From Ambrosia x helenae (taxonomy: Eukaryota; Streptophyta; Magnoliopsida; Asterales; Asteraceae): a DNA stretch of 64,000 nucleotides. Shown piece after piece: positions 49,858 through 60,127 of this stretch; within the stretch, counting starts at the first letter, position 1; the number at the start of each line of letters is the position of its first letter. A program made the position numbers and the translations under genes. Where the stretch lies: the NCBI GenBank assembly GCA_030844895.1, contig CM061231.1, positions 85,098,706 through 85,162,705 on the forward strand, in the 5' to 3' direction. The notes beneath the pieces are model-generated. The model had not been told where the DNA came from. It was given only the letters and a program-made list of their open reading frames with translations, and searched no databases.

Positions 49858-52019
49858 ACTTGAAACACCCTAAACCTTTTTAACTGAAAATACGCAGCGG
49901 AAATACGAACCAGAAAATTTTCTTGCTTGATAAAACATTCTTGTATGTTTTGAACCCATATCTACTAAATATTATAGGTGTTTCATATTTCCATCTTTTA
50001 TTGTTTCTTATTACATCAAATACAACTCATCTTTATTAGTTTAGGTGACCGTGACCGCGACCCCGTACAATTCGTATCCTCACTCGACCTCCAACCATTT
50101 CTTGCTTTGTGAGCTTGACCAGACAACCTACAACTACCACATAACCATTTCTTTAGTTCATTAAGTGACTTCATGCAAATATTCACAATATGGAAATAAC
50201 ATCAACAATACTCATTGGTCATATCCAAACGCCTTTTTATAAGTTCAGATCCGGTCTCCGGATCCTATCCTCCAATTTCCATGCATTCATACTTACATAC
50301 CTGCATCTTTATTCTTCCTTCATGTATTCTCAAGGACAAACAAGACGTTTCCGAACCTATACTCAATCTACACATAACGACCAACCTTCACATACAAAAA
50401 CACTTTAACACATTCCCGGGCATAAGCAAATATGCACACATTCTATTACTCTAGCATCCAACACATGATAATTCCACTTACCAAACGATTTACCATTTGT
50501 GTGACCTTGGATAACTCTACAATTAAATCTAAATAGTCACACCCATGATTATACGCGTTTGACTTATAGTCCCAAGATTTTCACCTTGCTCAAGATCATA
50601 TCCACTTGACCCGTTTACTTTTAAGCTTCTTGTACCTAGCTTACTTTCAAGTCAACATGTCGTGTTAGAATACTAATTTGGAACTTACCTATTCAAACAT
50701 TATCATTCAAACATGACATCAATGCATTCAACAACTAGTTCTATTCAATAAGTCTTTCCATATACTACCCGTTTGTGAAAATACTTGCATGAACTAGTTG
50801 GTATGTGTTCTTAGACACTTTTTGAATGCCACATAACACGCTATTCTTTCCCTACAATCCATACTCCAAGACTACTACAAACGTGTACATTCTTACACCT
50901 TTTCTTATTAAATATTACATTATAAATGTGCATCGATTTTCTGCGTAGCTGCTGTTCAAGGTCGTTTTTCCCCTTCTAAACCTCGGAATCAGATCTTGAC
51001 TATCAAATACAAAATGTGCGTCATTCAACGACCTTTCTATGCATATAAAGAACACCTCCTAACGATTTTTCTATGATTTTATAAGAATATTTTAAGATCA
51101 GGTCAGAAACATAATTTTGACCAAACAGCTTTGCTGTCAAAACTGAAATGTTAACTTTAGATGCTGTTTTGACCCACTACAACTAAGAATCAGCTTCTTA
51201 CGACTAAATATGAAATGTAATATGTGCAACAAGCTTTTCAACGATATAAGGCTCGTCTTCTAACTCCTAATAACGAATGAGAGATATGCCCTTTACAAGA
51301 TGACTATCTAGGGCTGTCAAAAGTGACGAATTTCATACAATTTTACACCATTTGACCCAATTCAAGTTTCATGTAAGCATTGTATCAAACACTTCATGTG
51401 CACCCTTTTTGCAAGTGAATTCTAAGCCGTATGGACTTCTCAAACTTTGCCATTTAACTAGCTAATCATCAACATCATTCTAACCATCATGCTTAGCTAT
51501 TTCCAATTTCAACTTGTAATTTTACCAACACATAAGATTCATGCAAGACATATGGAATAAAATTCCTCTACAATCCATGCCTAAAACATAGATTTCCTAC
51601 TATTTTAGTAACATCAAAGCTACCAATCAAAACCAAAATCATCATCTTTGAACACAAGCAAGCTTCTAACAATTTAACTCATTTATAAACCATTAAGAAT
51701 GATCAATATCAATAATAATCAACAATAATACGAATTTAACATCATTTGCTCAAAACCCACAAATGGGTTTTGAAATTAAGATGAATTGGGGTTAGTGTTC
51801 TTACCAAAAGCTTAAACTTTGAAGATTAACCCTCTAGAACACATCCTCCATCTTGTTACTTCAATTTCTTGCATCAACTCTTCCACTTGGGTATGATTAG
51901 GGTTTGTTTGAGGTTCAAGAATCCCCCTTTTTGGGGCTGAATTCGTATGACCCATATGGGTCTTCTTGACCACCTTATTTTGACCCAATACTTACCCTAA
52001 TAGTCCCTCAAGTTTACCC

Positions 52020-52739
52020 TGTTGGATCAGTTTGCTCTTTTGCTAAGTAAGAACTTGCTATCTTGACACTTAAGTGTTTAGCAAGTTCTTGTAAATCAGA
52101 TTATAAGCACAGCGGAATGTATAAGTTAAAGCAACACTTTTTATACTAAGGAAGAGTTATTACTCCCCCTGGATGATTGAAACTAATAAATGACAAGTAT
52201 TTATTATGAATCCAAGCAGTAAATGAGAATTATATACTTAGACAAATTCACAATAAATACTGAAATGGAATAGAACAGTGAGAGTGTTTGAAGGATTTTT
52301 CTATTAAAATCAATGTCTAAAATAGAAGGTTGAAGCCTCCTATTTATAGACGTTTACATACATGTATCTTGCCCAAAAAGCAAGTACAAAAACAACAAAA
52401 ACAAGTTGCACAAGTTGCAACATTGAAACTAACAAATACAGCTAAAAGTAATAATAAACAATAAAACTACTGATGCAAAAGGCGGTGGAAAATATCTGAT
52501 GCTAAGTGCTGATGAATGACAAACTACTGATGAGTAGTTTGTCTTCAGTACTTCTGAAGTGAACTTGTCTGGTTTGGACTTCAGAACTTCTGATGAAGTT
52601 TCTTCTTCAGCACTTCTCATATCTTCTCTTCAGCAGTTCTTTGTTTTCTTTTCAGTACTTCTATACTTAGCCAAAATGACAGAAGTGAATTAGACTAAGG
52701 TTTCCAAAAGTGGTTTCACCAATCCTCTTTGTCCTAACA
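52020..52739 (-). repeat. 3' LTR of element B (720 bp)
   Basis: TG...CA ends, preceded by the TACCC duplication. A TATAAATA box lies at 52348-52341 on the minus strand. A PPT-like sequence (minus strand TTCAATCATCCAGGGGGAG, about 52161-52179) sits inside the LTR. Confidence 0.96.
52341..52662 (-). promoter_or_regulatory. TATA box with five-copy AGAAGTNCTGAAGA array, 3' LTR of B
   Basis: On the minus strand, five copies of AGAAGTNCTGAAGA-like 13-14-mers at 52662-52649, 52640-52627, 52617-52604, 52592-52579 and 52555-52542 (spacing 22-37 bases) lie 190-320 bp upstream of TATAAATA. The equivalent functional array of the 5' LTR is at 63384-63504. Periodic spacing near two helical turns suggests binding sites for one factor. 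Confidence 0.6.
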
Positions 52740-52750
52740 ATCTCCCCCTG
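52740..52750 (-). other. Polypurine tract of element B
   Basis: Minus-strand CAGGGGGAGAT adjoins the 3' LTR. The third ORF's stop (52781-52783) is 30 bases upstream. Confidence 0.9.
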
Positions 52751-52780
52751 GATTGATGAAGCCAAAACCTTACTAATTCC

Positions 52781-53926
52781 TTATGTTTTTCTTCTGTCTT
52801 GAACAATCTTCCATATCTCTTTGTACATGGTGTTCTTGAGCTGGTTTAACTGACCATCAGATAGAGATCCTCTCTGTGGTTCCAGATGTTGAATTGTGAG
52901 CAGGTCTTGTGTTGATAGTTTCTTCAGATCACTGATCTTCTTGTAAGCCCTGCTTGAGAGGTCTCTTCTTGTCAACAATACTGAGTTGTTATCAGTAAGT
53001 GACCATCTGATGATAGGTATCTTTGACTTGTTAAAGTCAGAAGAATAGGGAACCAGACTTGTCCCTTGGGTTGATGGTCCTGAGTGTTGGATGCTTTCAG
53101 TTTCAGTTAACCTCAGGTGGGAGTCTCTTCCTTGTTGTTGTTGTTGCATATCAGGCATCTGAACAGTTGGGAGATGGTGTTCAGTCACTACCCTGATATG
53201 CATCTTTTCTTTGATGGTCTTTTGTATTTGGTAGGCAAAAGTGGAAGGATCCCTGAATTGTGTCAACAGAGGTTTCTCCTCAATGTCAAAATCTGAGTGG
53301 ACTATTGAACTTCCTTCAAGTAGTACCATTTTGAAGTCAGTTTTGACATTGTCCTCTGCTTTCTTTCTCTGAGTAGCAGGTCTTCTTGTTGATACACCAG
53401 AAGTTCTAACTACTGATCTTGAAGGATCAGCAGTTTGAAACTTCTCTGGATTTGCAGCCTTGGCAGCCAAGTATTTTCTGTAAGTATCCATTAGTCTTTC
53501 TTCTTTCCATCTGGATACTGAGGCTTTTGAACCATAGCCCTTTGCTACTAATTCTTCTATTATCTGGGCTCTCTTGGCCTTTCCTTCTTTGCTTGTGGCC
53601 AGTTTGTCTGCAAGCAGTTGTGCTCTTCTTGTCAGCTCTTGCATAGAGAGTCCTTTGAGTGTATAGGCTTTAGTCTTGCTGTTCTTGGTAATGTAAGACA
53701 CCAGTTGTTGTCTTTTATCTTGTTCAGCAATCTCATCAAGGCTAGCCTGCCTTTGTAGTTCAGCTTCATAAGCCTGAAGTTTTTCTTCATGGCTTAAATC
53801 TAGATCATCCCTTTCTTCCAGAGTTTTCCAAATCAGATCTTCTTTGGCCTTCTTGTTGGCTGCAACTAAGCTCTTCTCTAATAATTCAGCTGATTGAGAG
53901 ATAGGAGAAGGGTTTAGTACAGTCAT
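52781..53926 (-). CDS. Element B third ORF, C-terminal coiled-coil segment
   Basis: 381 codons. The N-terminal third is Lys/Glu/Gln-rich and helical (EKSLVAANKKAKEDLIWKTL, LQAYEAELQRQASLDEIAEQ), probably a coiled coil. A basic patch (RRPATQRKKAED) and a mixed C-terminus follow. It is in the same frame as the upstream 54389-56287 segment. The stretch between (53927-54388) reads as sensible acidic protein broken only by a TAG and a TAA, so this is the C-terminus of one third ORF. No known function. Confidence 0.65.
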   Translation of the reverse strand: MTVLNPSPISQSAELLEKSLVAANKKAKEDLIWKTLEERDDLDLSHEEKLQAYEAELQRQASLDEIAEQDKRQQLVSYITKNSKTKAYTLKGLSMQELTRRAQLLADKLATSKEGKAKRAQIIEELVAKGYGSKASVSRWKEERLMDTYRKYLAAKAANPEKFQTADPSRSVVRTSGVSTRRPATQRKKAEDNVKTDFKMVLLEGSSIVHSDFDIEEKPLLTQFRDPSTFAYQIQKTIKEKMHIRVVTEHHLPTVQMPDMQQQQQGRDSHLRLTETESIQHSGPSTQGTSLVPYSSDFNKSKIPIIRWSLTDNNSVLLTRRDLSSRAYKKISDLKKLSTQDLLTIQHLEPQRGSLSDGQLNQLKNTMYKEIWKIVQDRRKT

Positions 53927-54388
53927 TGTTGTAACAGTTGTAGGCCTGATAGGATCAGATGTTGGTTGAATGGGAGCAGTGGTTCTGGAAGGGTCAGCAG
54001 TTTGAGGTTTGGAAGTGTTAACCTCTGATGGGTTGACAACTGCTGATGGTTTGTCAGCTACTGAAGGATTGTCTTCAGTACTTTCTGATTCTTCATCAGA
54101 ACTTTTGCCATCAGAAGTTTCTTCATTGTGCCTTAGGGATTCTTCAGAGGTTTGGGTCTCATCTTCTTTTTATGTGGCTTCAATCTCTTCCACTGAGACA
54201 CCAAACTGTTTGGCTAGTTTTTCTTTCCTGGCTTGATCTTTTTGATCTCTTTTAAGGATGGCCACTCTTGCCCTTATCCTGGCTTGGAATGACTCCTTAG
54301 GTTCCCTGATTTTCTCCCCCTTTTTGGATTCATCAAGTTTAAGCTTTGAGGTTGAGGGTTGGGAGAATTGTCCTTGAAGATGAGCAAT
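53927..54388 (-). pseudogene. Element B third ORF, bridge between in-frame stops
   Basis: It is open in the same frame except for TAA at 54172-54170; it is bounded upstream by TAG at 54391-54389. It encodes basic helical sequence (FQARIRARVAILKRDQKDQA, KEKLAKQFGVSVEEIEA), then Ser/Glu/Asp-rich sequence. It joins the N- and C-terminal parts of the third ORF without a frame change. Confidence 0.65.
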
Positions 54389-56287
54389 CTATTTGCTGTT
54401 GAAGTCTATCTTGTTGGACAGATCATTCATCTTTGTCTTGATCACTCCAAATTGATTCTTGATAGACAGCTCCAAGTTAGTTGTGTATGTTTGGAAGTGA
54501 TTTCTGATGAGAGTGTTCATCATGTGGTACAGGGGACCCTCTGGGCTGCATAGCTGGTTCAGGTCTATGCTTGTTTGCCCAGGGAATTGGGTAGGCATTT
54601 GTTGTGAAGGGGGTGTTTTTGGGAGATGCTCATGTTGTACAGAGGATGCCACTCTAGGGGTTTTAGGGATTGAGTGGGCTTTAACCTGTGCAGGGGTGAC
54701 TGGCTTCTTGAGCCTGGATACCCCTGAAACATGACCTTCAGAAAGTGCCGTCAATTCAGTAGTTTGTGTTTGTGAAACATCATCCAAATTAATGGAATCA
54801 TCTGAATCCCTGATGTTGCCCTCAATGAGGACAGTCTCAGTTAAATCATGAGCTGAGCCCAACTCAGTTCTCTCATGAACCTCTTGTTCTTGGTTCTGAG
54901 GATTTCCTACTTCAGGCATTAAGCCTTCATCAGTAGTTGCCACATCTGAGGTCTTAGCTATGTTACTTCTATCCTCAGATCCACCACTGGGTGGTAACTG
55001 AGTAGTAGCAGCCTCAGATGCCCCAAGAGTCTCTAAAATTGGGCTTAAAGACTCTGGTCCACCCTCATCTCTTGGGATAGGGCTAGAGATGTCCACATCC
55101 ATGTCTGATGTTGTGGTTATGTCCCCTGTTTGTTGTGGTTGTAGGGGACTGACATAATCAGATGGGACCTTCTCTTTTAGCCCAGAGAGAAGTTTGGCAA
55201 TTTCTATTGCCTCTGGTTCAGAAATTTGAGGGGTTGGTTCAGTAGTTTGGGCAATAGGTGAATTTTGTTGTTCAGCAGTTTCAAAAGAAGAGTGAGTTTC
55301 AATAGTTTTTCTAAGTCTTTTTCTTTTGAATAAAATGGTTATGGGTGCTCTTGGTGGGGTTTGAGATGGATGAGACTGAGAGGGTGTTTCAGTCTCACCT
55401 ATTTGAAGAGCAGACTGCCCATGAGCATGTTCAGGCATCTCAACCTCCTGAACAGCTTTTCTTTTGGGTTGGTGGGTTTTTGTCTTTGTAGGCTTGGGCT
55501 TTTTGGCTTTTGGTGGTGTGAGTTTGGAAGATGTGGGCTTCAGGGGGACTTGTTGTTGTTCTCCCTGATCATCTTCTGGCCAGGCAGCCGGTTTGTTATG
55601 CCTTGAGTATGCTTGTGATGTTAAAGGATTTAAAGTTGAAATTTTTCCCACAAGCACCTCATTACCCAGTTCCCCTATTATGCATTGCATAATGAACCTT
55701 GGGTACAACAAAAACTTTTTCTTGGTATTATTGTGATGTAACACCAACTCATTGAAAAATAGTTTTGATGCCCTGAATTTAGTTTCATTCACAATAGAAT
55801 GAAATATTGGTTGAAAAGTGGAGGGCATCTGGTCATAAGACCCTGTTTTAGGACTCAAACACATAATAATATAATGAAACAAAAGCTTGTATTTTGGTTC
55901 AAAATATTTTTTGAAGATAGTAGCATGGGAGAGAGTACCTTGATAACCACACTCTGTCATGGTTAGGTGAATATCAGAATTAGCAACATGGTCAGGGGCA
56001 GTTACATCATCCAGACCCAGTCTTGTTGCCAGTGTGGCCGGTGTGATGGTTAGTGGTTTCCCTTTTATTCTTGAGTTGAGGGAAATGACTTCATCATCCG
56101 CCGTCACCGTCTCAGCATTTGCCCAGAACTCATTCAGAGTTTCAGTGTGAATTGGTGGGTTTATTGTGAGAGCAGTAAAATATTGGGATTTTACGACAAG
56201 ATCAATGATCTCATCGTATTGGGACCAGCCTTCTTGTTTTTCAAGAAAGGCCCTTTGATTGTGTCCCTGCTTTAGAACGAGAGCCAT
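54389..56287 (-). CDS. Element B third ORF, N-terminal conserved domain and linker
   Basis: 632 codons from ATG at 56287. Residues about 8-220 are the conserved domain: HNQRAFLEKQ, YDEIIDLVVKS, LNEFWANAETV, SRIKGKPLTITPATLATRLG, LLFHYIIMCLSPKTGSYDQM and FLLYPRFIMQCII. These match the element A third ORF (HNCCAYL, QEFW, FLLYPRF). Then follow a basic Pro/Lys stretch (KAKKPKPTKTKTHQPKRKA), which is a possible nuclear signal, and a long disordered acidic/Ser/Thr/Pro region. It is the same uncharacterised Asteraceae retrotransposon family as in A. The stop is TAG at 54391-54389. Confidence 0.78.
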   Translation of the reverse strand: MALVLKQGHNQRAFLEKQEGWSQYDEIIDLVVKSQYFTALTINPPIHTETLNEFWANAETVTADDEVISLNSRIKGKPLTITPATLATRLGLDDVTAPDHVANSDIHLTMTECGYQGTLSHATIFKKYFEPKYKLLFHYIIMCLSPKTGSYDQMPSTFQPIFHSIVNETKFRASKLFFNELVLHHNNTKKKFLLYPRFIMQCIIGELGNEVLVGKISTLNPLTSQAYSRHNKPAAWPEDDQGEQQQVPLKPTSSKLTPPKAKKPKPTKTKTHQPKRKAVQEVEMPEHAHGQSALQIGETETPSQSHPSQTPPRAPITILFKRKRLRKTIETHSSFETAEQQNSPIAQTTEPTPQISEPEAIEIAKLLSGLKEKVPSDYVSPLQPQQTGDITTTSDMDVDISSPIPRDEGGPESLSPILETLGASEAATTQLPPSGGSEDRSNIAKTSDVATTDEGLMPEVGNPQNQEQEVHERTELGSAHDLTETVLIEGNIRDSDDSINLDDVSQTQTTELTALSEGHVSGVSRLKKPVTPAQVKAHSIPKTPRVASSVQHEHLPKTPPSQQMPTQFPGQTSIDLNQLCSPEGPLYHMMNTLIRNHFQTYTTNLELSIKNQFGVIKTKMNDLSNKIDFNSK

Positions 56288-56807
56288 GTGGTTTGGGTTT
56301 TGATCGAACAGTTGATTTGCAGGTTTTAGGTTATTGAGAGAGTTTTTGAGAGAGAAGGAGGGATATTTTTGAGTTTGAAAGGATAAGTGTGGAGAAAAGG
56401 TATTTATCAGAAGTTTTAACCGCTTGAATCTTCTTTATTAGAAGTTTTTAAACCGCCTTTGGTTAAAAATCTTTTTATCAGAGGTTTTAAACTGATTAGG
56501 TCAAACCTCTGATGATGGGAAAAGTCAGATTTGCCCTTTTGACTAAACTGCTGATGAAGGATTACTTCATCAGTAGTTCCCATTTTCTCTTCAGTAGTTT
56601 TAACAGCTGATGAGAAATGTTTTTATAAATACTTTTATTCATAACTTCTGAAGGTTATTTTATCAGAAGTTACACACTTTTCAGAAATTAACCCCATACT
56701 GATGTTTTGTTCATCAGTAGTTTCTCTCTGTTCAGAAGTTTTGTTTCAGACTTTTTGTCTGTTTTGTAAGTGAAAAATGAAAATTTGCAGAATAATAAAA
56801 TAAACAC
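56288..56807 (-). promoter_or_regulatory. Element B spacer between pol and third ORF, with motif cluster
   Basis: 520 bp without coding potential. At 56405-56745 it holds about a dozen variants of TCAGAAGTT, TCAGTAGTT and CTTCTGATGA, the same motif family as the LTR array. The sequence nearest the third ORF (56288-56400) is a purine/pyrimidine-rich leader. It might be a subgenomic promoter or leader for the third ORF. Confidence 0.5.
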
Positions 56808-59462
56808 TTACAAATTTAGCATCCCAAGCATGGATACTAACTTCTGAAATGTTGATGTGTCAAGGGGTTTTGTGAAGATGTCAGCTATTTGATTAGTTGT
56901 TGCTACATGCTTCACTTCAATCTTGCCTTTTTCATAGCAATCTCTTATGAAATGGTACCTGATCTCAATGTGTTTGGTTTTTGAGAATTGTACCGGATTT
57001 TGAATGATGCTAATGGCAGATTTGCTGTCTACAAACAAAGGTGTCTTGGTCTCTTTGATTCCATAATCAAGAAGTTGATATTGGAGCCATTGTATCTGTG
57101 ATGTACAACTTGCAGCTGCAATGTATTCAGCTTCAGCAGTTGAAGTTGCAACAGATGTTTGCTTCTTTGATTGCCATGACACTAGACAGTTACCCAGGAA
57201 TTGACAACCACCAGATGTTGACTTTCTTGTCATCTTACACCCTGCATAGTCACTATCTGAAAAAGCTGATAACTTGGTATTGCTTGAAGCAGGATACCAA
57301 ATTCCAAGTGTTGGAGTTCCTTTCAGATATCTAAAAATTCTTTTGACTGCTATAAGGTGTGATTCCCTTGGTGCTGATTGATATCTAGCACAGACACATA
57401 TTGAAAACATAATATCTGGTCTAGAAGCAGTTAAGTATAAAAGGGAACCTATCATGCATCTGTACATGGTTTGATCAACCTGTTTTCCTTGATCATCAGG
57501 TTCAACTTGTGTGATTGGTGTCATGGGAATGGAACATGATTTACAGTCTTTTAAAGAAAATTTGTTCAATAATTCTTTAACATATTTTGATTGATGTATA
57601 AAAGTTCCATTTGTTTGCTGCTTGATCTGCAGTCCTAGAAAGTACTGCAGTTCTCCCATGGTACTCATCTCAAATTTTGATTGCATGAGTTTCTTAAAAT
57701 CATCACATAGTTTTGTGTTTGTTGAACCAAAAATGATATCATCAACATAAATTTGAACAAGTAAGACATGATTTCCAACATGTTTAATGAAAAGAGTTTT
57801 ATCAATGGCACCTCTTGTAAAGTTATTTTTGAGTAAAAAGGTGGAGAGTGTATCATACCAGGCTCTTGGAGCCTGTTTGAGCCCATAAAGAGCTTTGTCC
57901 AGTCTGTACACCCACTCAGGATGAGAAGGATCCTCAAACCCAGGTGGCTGACAGACATACACCTCCTCTTTTATTTTTCCATACAAAAATGCACTTTTCA
58001 CATCCATTTGATAAACTTTAATTTTGTTGGAAATGGCATAGGCCAGAAATAACCTGATGGCCTCAAGCCTTGCAACTGGAGCAAAGGTTTCATCATAGTC
58101 AATTCCCTCTTCTTGAGAGTACCCTTGAACTACCAGTCTTGCCTTGTTCTTGATTATCATACCAGCTTCATCTTGTTTGTTCCTGAAAACCCATCTTGTG
58201 CCAATTGGTTGCTTGTTTTGAGGTAAGGGACAGATTTCCCAGACCTGTTGCTTGTTGAACTGAAGCAGTTCATCTTGCATAGCTTGCACCCAATTATTGT
58301 CTTTGAGGGCTTCCTGGTACTTCTTTGGTTCCAACTGTGAGATAAAGGCTGAAAATAGGCAAAAGTTGGAGAGCTGGTTTCTGGTGAGAACACCTGAAGC
58401 TATATCACCCATGACTTGATCAAGTGGATGATATCTGTGTTCAATCAGTTGTTGTAAACCACTGACAGGTGTAGGTGGCTCATGTTCTTCAAACAAACTA
58501 CTGAGGTCTATAATATCTGGTTTAGCAGTTTTAGTATCTTCAGTAGTTTCAGGTGCTGAAGCAGATGTTTGAGTTTGGCCTTCAGTACTTGTTGGATCAG
58601 AAGTTTGTGAAACTTCTGATGGTGTTGAAGTTGACTTAATGACTATTTGAGGAGTCCATGGTGTAGGATCCTCATCTTCAAACCTTTGATCACCATAATA
58701 AGTAGGTTTGGAAGGAGTAACAGTCTTTTCAGGTCCAAAGTGGAAGTTGTCAAGGTCAAAGAGTTCAGCAGGATGTGCTGGAATAAGAGTGTGTTTTGAC
58801 TCATTGAACTTGACATTCAATGTTTCTTCTACTATCCTGGTGTGAGAATTAAAAACCTTGTAGGCTTTTCTAGTTGAAGAGTAACCAAGAAAGTAACCTG
58901 AGTCAACTTTGGCAGCAAACTTTGAAATAGATTCCTTGATGTTCAAGATGAAACATTGACACCCAAAAGCCCTGAAAAAGGAGATAAGGGGCTTCATGCC
59001 ATGAAGAACTTCATAGGCAGTCTTGGAATGTCTCTTGACCACAAGAACTCTATTCTGAACATAACATGATGTGTTAACTGCTTCTGCCCAAAAGTACAAG
59101 GGTAGTCCAGAATCAGCTAACATTGTTCTTGCTCCTTCTATTAATGTTCTGTTCTTCCTTTCTACTACACCATTTTGTTCAGGAGTTCTGGGAACACTGT
59201 ACTGTCTAATAATCCCTTTAGACAAACAGAATTCATCCAGAGTTTTGTTCCTGGACTCTGTCCCATTATCACTTCTAATGGTTTTGACAGATAGAGAATA
59301 TTGTTTCTCTACTTGTAGAATGAAGAACTTGATGATTTCAGCAGCCTCATCCTTGGAGAATAAGAAGAATACCCATGTGAATCTTGAGTAGTCATCAATG
59401 ATGACTAAGCAGTACTTCTTCTTACCAAGGCTCATAATCTTGACAGGTCCAAATAAGTCCAT
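56808..59462 (-). CDS. Element B pol: integrase, reverse transcriptase, RNase H
   Basis: 884 codons. Integrase starts MDLFGPV (first catalytic Asp at residue 2). IRSDNGTES gives Asp65 and GVVERKNRTL gives Glu101, with DX35E spacing. RT: GTRWVFRNKQDEAG, NKARLVVQGYSQEEGIDYDE, ARLEAIRLFLAYA, YQMDVKSAFLYGKIKEEVYV, ALYGLKQAPRAWYD and YVDDIIFGSTN. RNase H: FSDSDYAGCKM, STAEAEYIAAAS, LFVDSKSAI and KHIEIRYHFIRDC, with the tail ADIFTKPLDT. The RT and RNase H parts look complete. The frame is shared with the protease segment (59493-60116) and separated from it by one TAA. Confidence 0.96.
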   Translation of the reverse strand: MDLFGPVKIMSLGKKKYCLVIIDDYSRFTWVFFLFSKDEAAEIIKFFILQVEKQYSLSVKTIRSDNGTESRNKTLDEFCLSKGIIRQYSVPRTPEQNGVVERKNRTLIEGARTMLADSGLPLYFWAEAVNTSCYVQNRVLVVKRHSKTAYEVLHGMKPLISFFRAFGCQCFILNIKESISKFAAKVDSGYFLGYSSTRKAYKVFNSHTRIVEETLNVKFNESKHTLIPAHPAELFDLDNFHFGPEKTVTPSKPTYYGDQRFEDEDPTPWTPQIVIKSTSTPSEVSQTSDPTSTEGQTQTSASAPETTEDTKTAKPDIIDLSSLFEEHEPPTPVSGLQQLIEHRYHPLDQVMGDIASGVLTRNQLSNFCLFSAFISQLEPKKYQEALKDNNWVQAMQDELLQFNKQQVWEICPLPQNKQPIGTRWVFRNKQDEAGMIIKNKARLVVQGYSQEEGIDYDETFAPVARLEAIRLFLAYAISNKIKVYQMDVKSAFLYGKIKEEVYVCQPPGFEDPSHPEWVYRLDKALYGLKQAPRAWYDTLSTFLLKNNFTRGAIDKTLFIKHVGNHVLLVQIYVDDIIFGSTNTKLCDDFKKLMQSKFEMSTMGELQYFLGLQIKQQTNGTFIHQSKYVKELLNKFSLKDCKSCSIPMTPITQVEPDDQGKQVDQTMYRCMIGSLLYLTASRPDIMFSICVCARYQSAPRESHLIAVKRIFRYLKGTPTLGIWYPASSNTKLSAFSDSDYAGCKMTRKSTSGGCQFLGNCLVSWQSKKQTSVATSTAEAEYIAAASCTSQIQWLQYQLLDYGIKETKTPLFVDSKSAISIIQNPVQFSKTKHIEIRYHFIRDCYEKGKIEVKHVATTNQIADIFTKPLDTSTFQKLVSMLGMLNL

Positions 59463-60116
59463 ATGGAGTAGTTGAAGACATGCAGTTGTTTTTTATTCTT
59501 CAATAGACTTATAGGAGGACTTATGCTGTTTTCCCTTTAAACAGGATACACAGTGTTCTTGACACTGGTATACTTTCAAAGGTAGACCTCTGACCAAGCC
59601 CATTTTTGTGACTTTATTTATGGTTTTAAAGTTCACATGGCCAAGTCTCCTGTGCCAGAGATCCGTTTCTGAAGTTGATGCCCTTGAGAAGAAACAGGCA
59701 GTGTTGTTCAATACTTTGTCTTTCTCAATGTCCACTGCATAGACATTGCCACATCTTTTGGCAATCAGCAAAGTATGATCTTCAATGATCTTCTCTATCA
59801 ACTTCTGGCCTTCTGGTGAGATGATCTTGCATGCTGTCTTTGTGAAAAAGGAAGAATATCCTTTATCACACATTTGTGACACACTCAGCAAGTTGTATTC
59901 AAGGTTTTCCACCAGATTGACCTTGTCAAACTGTATTTTGCCAGAGGAGACATTGCCATGTCCTAGCACATATCCCTTAGCATTGTTCCCAAAGGATACA
60001 GATCCTTCTCTTTGGCTGATAAAGTCGTTTATCAGGTATCTGCATCCAGTCATGTGCATAGAGCCTCCACTATCAACATACCATATGCTGTTTAAGCCCC
60101 TGGAAACTCTCTGCAC
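59463..60116 (-). CDS. Element B protease and GAG-pre-integrase segment
   Basis: About 207 codons. WYVDSGGSMHMTG is the aspartic protease motif (Asp15). NLLSVSQMCDKGYS follows, then the integrase zinc region LWHRRLGHVNFKTIN...CVSCLKGKQ. A TAA (59495-59493) stops the frame, which otherwise continues into integrase. No ATG begins it: its first codon is GTG, so it must be made as a gag fusion. Its frame differs from gag's. Confidence 0.9.
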
Positions 60117-60127
60117 AAAATAGCAAA

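Noticed and set aside
52429..52620. 63-codon minus-strand frame in both LTRs of element B
   Set aside because: It spans the U3 motif array upstream of the TATA box, so it would not be transcribed from that promoter; Ser/Glu-rich translation follows from the AGAAGT motif.
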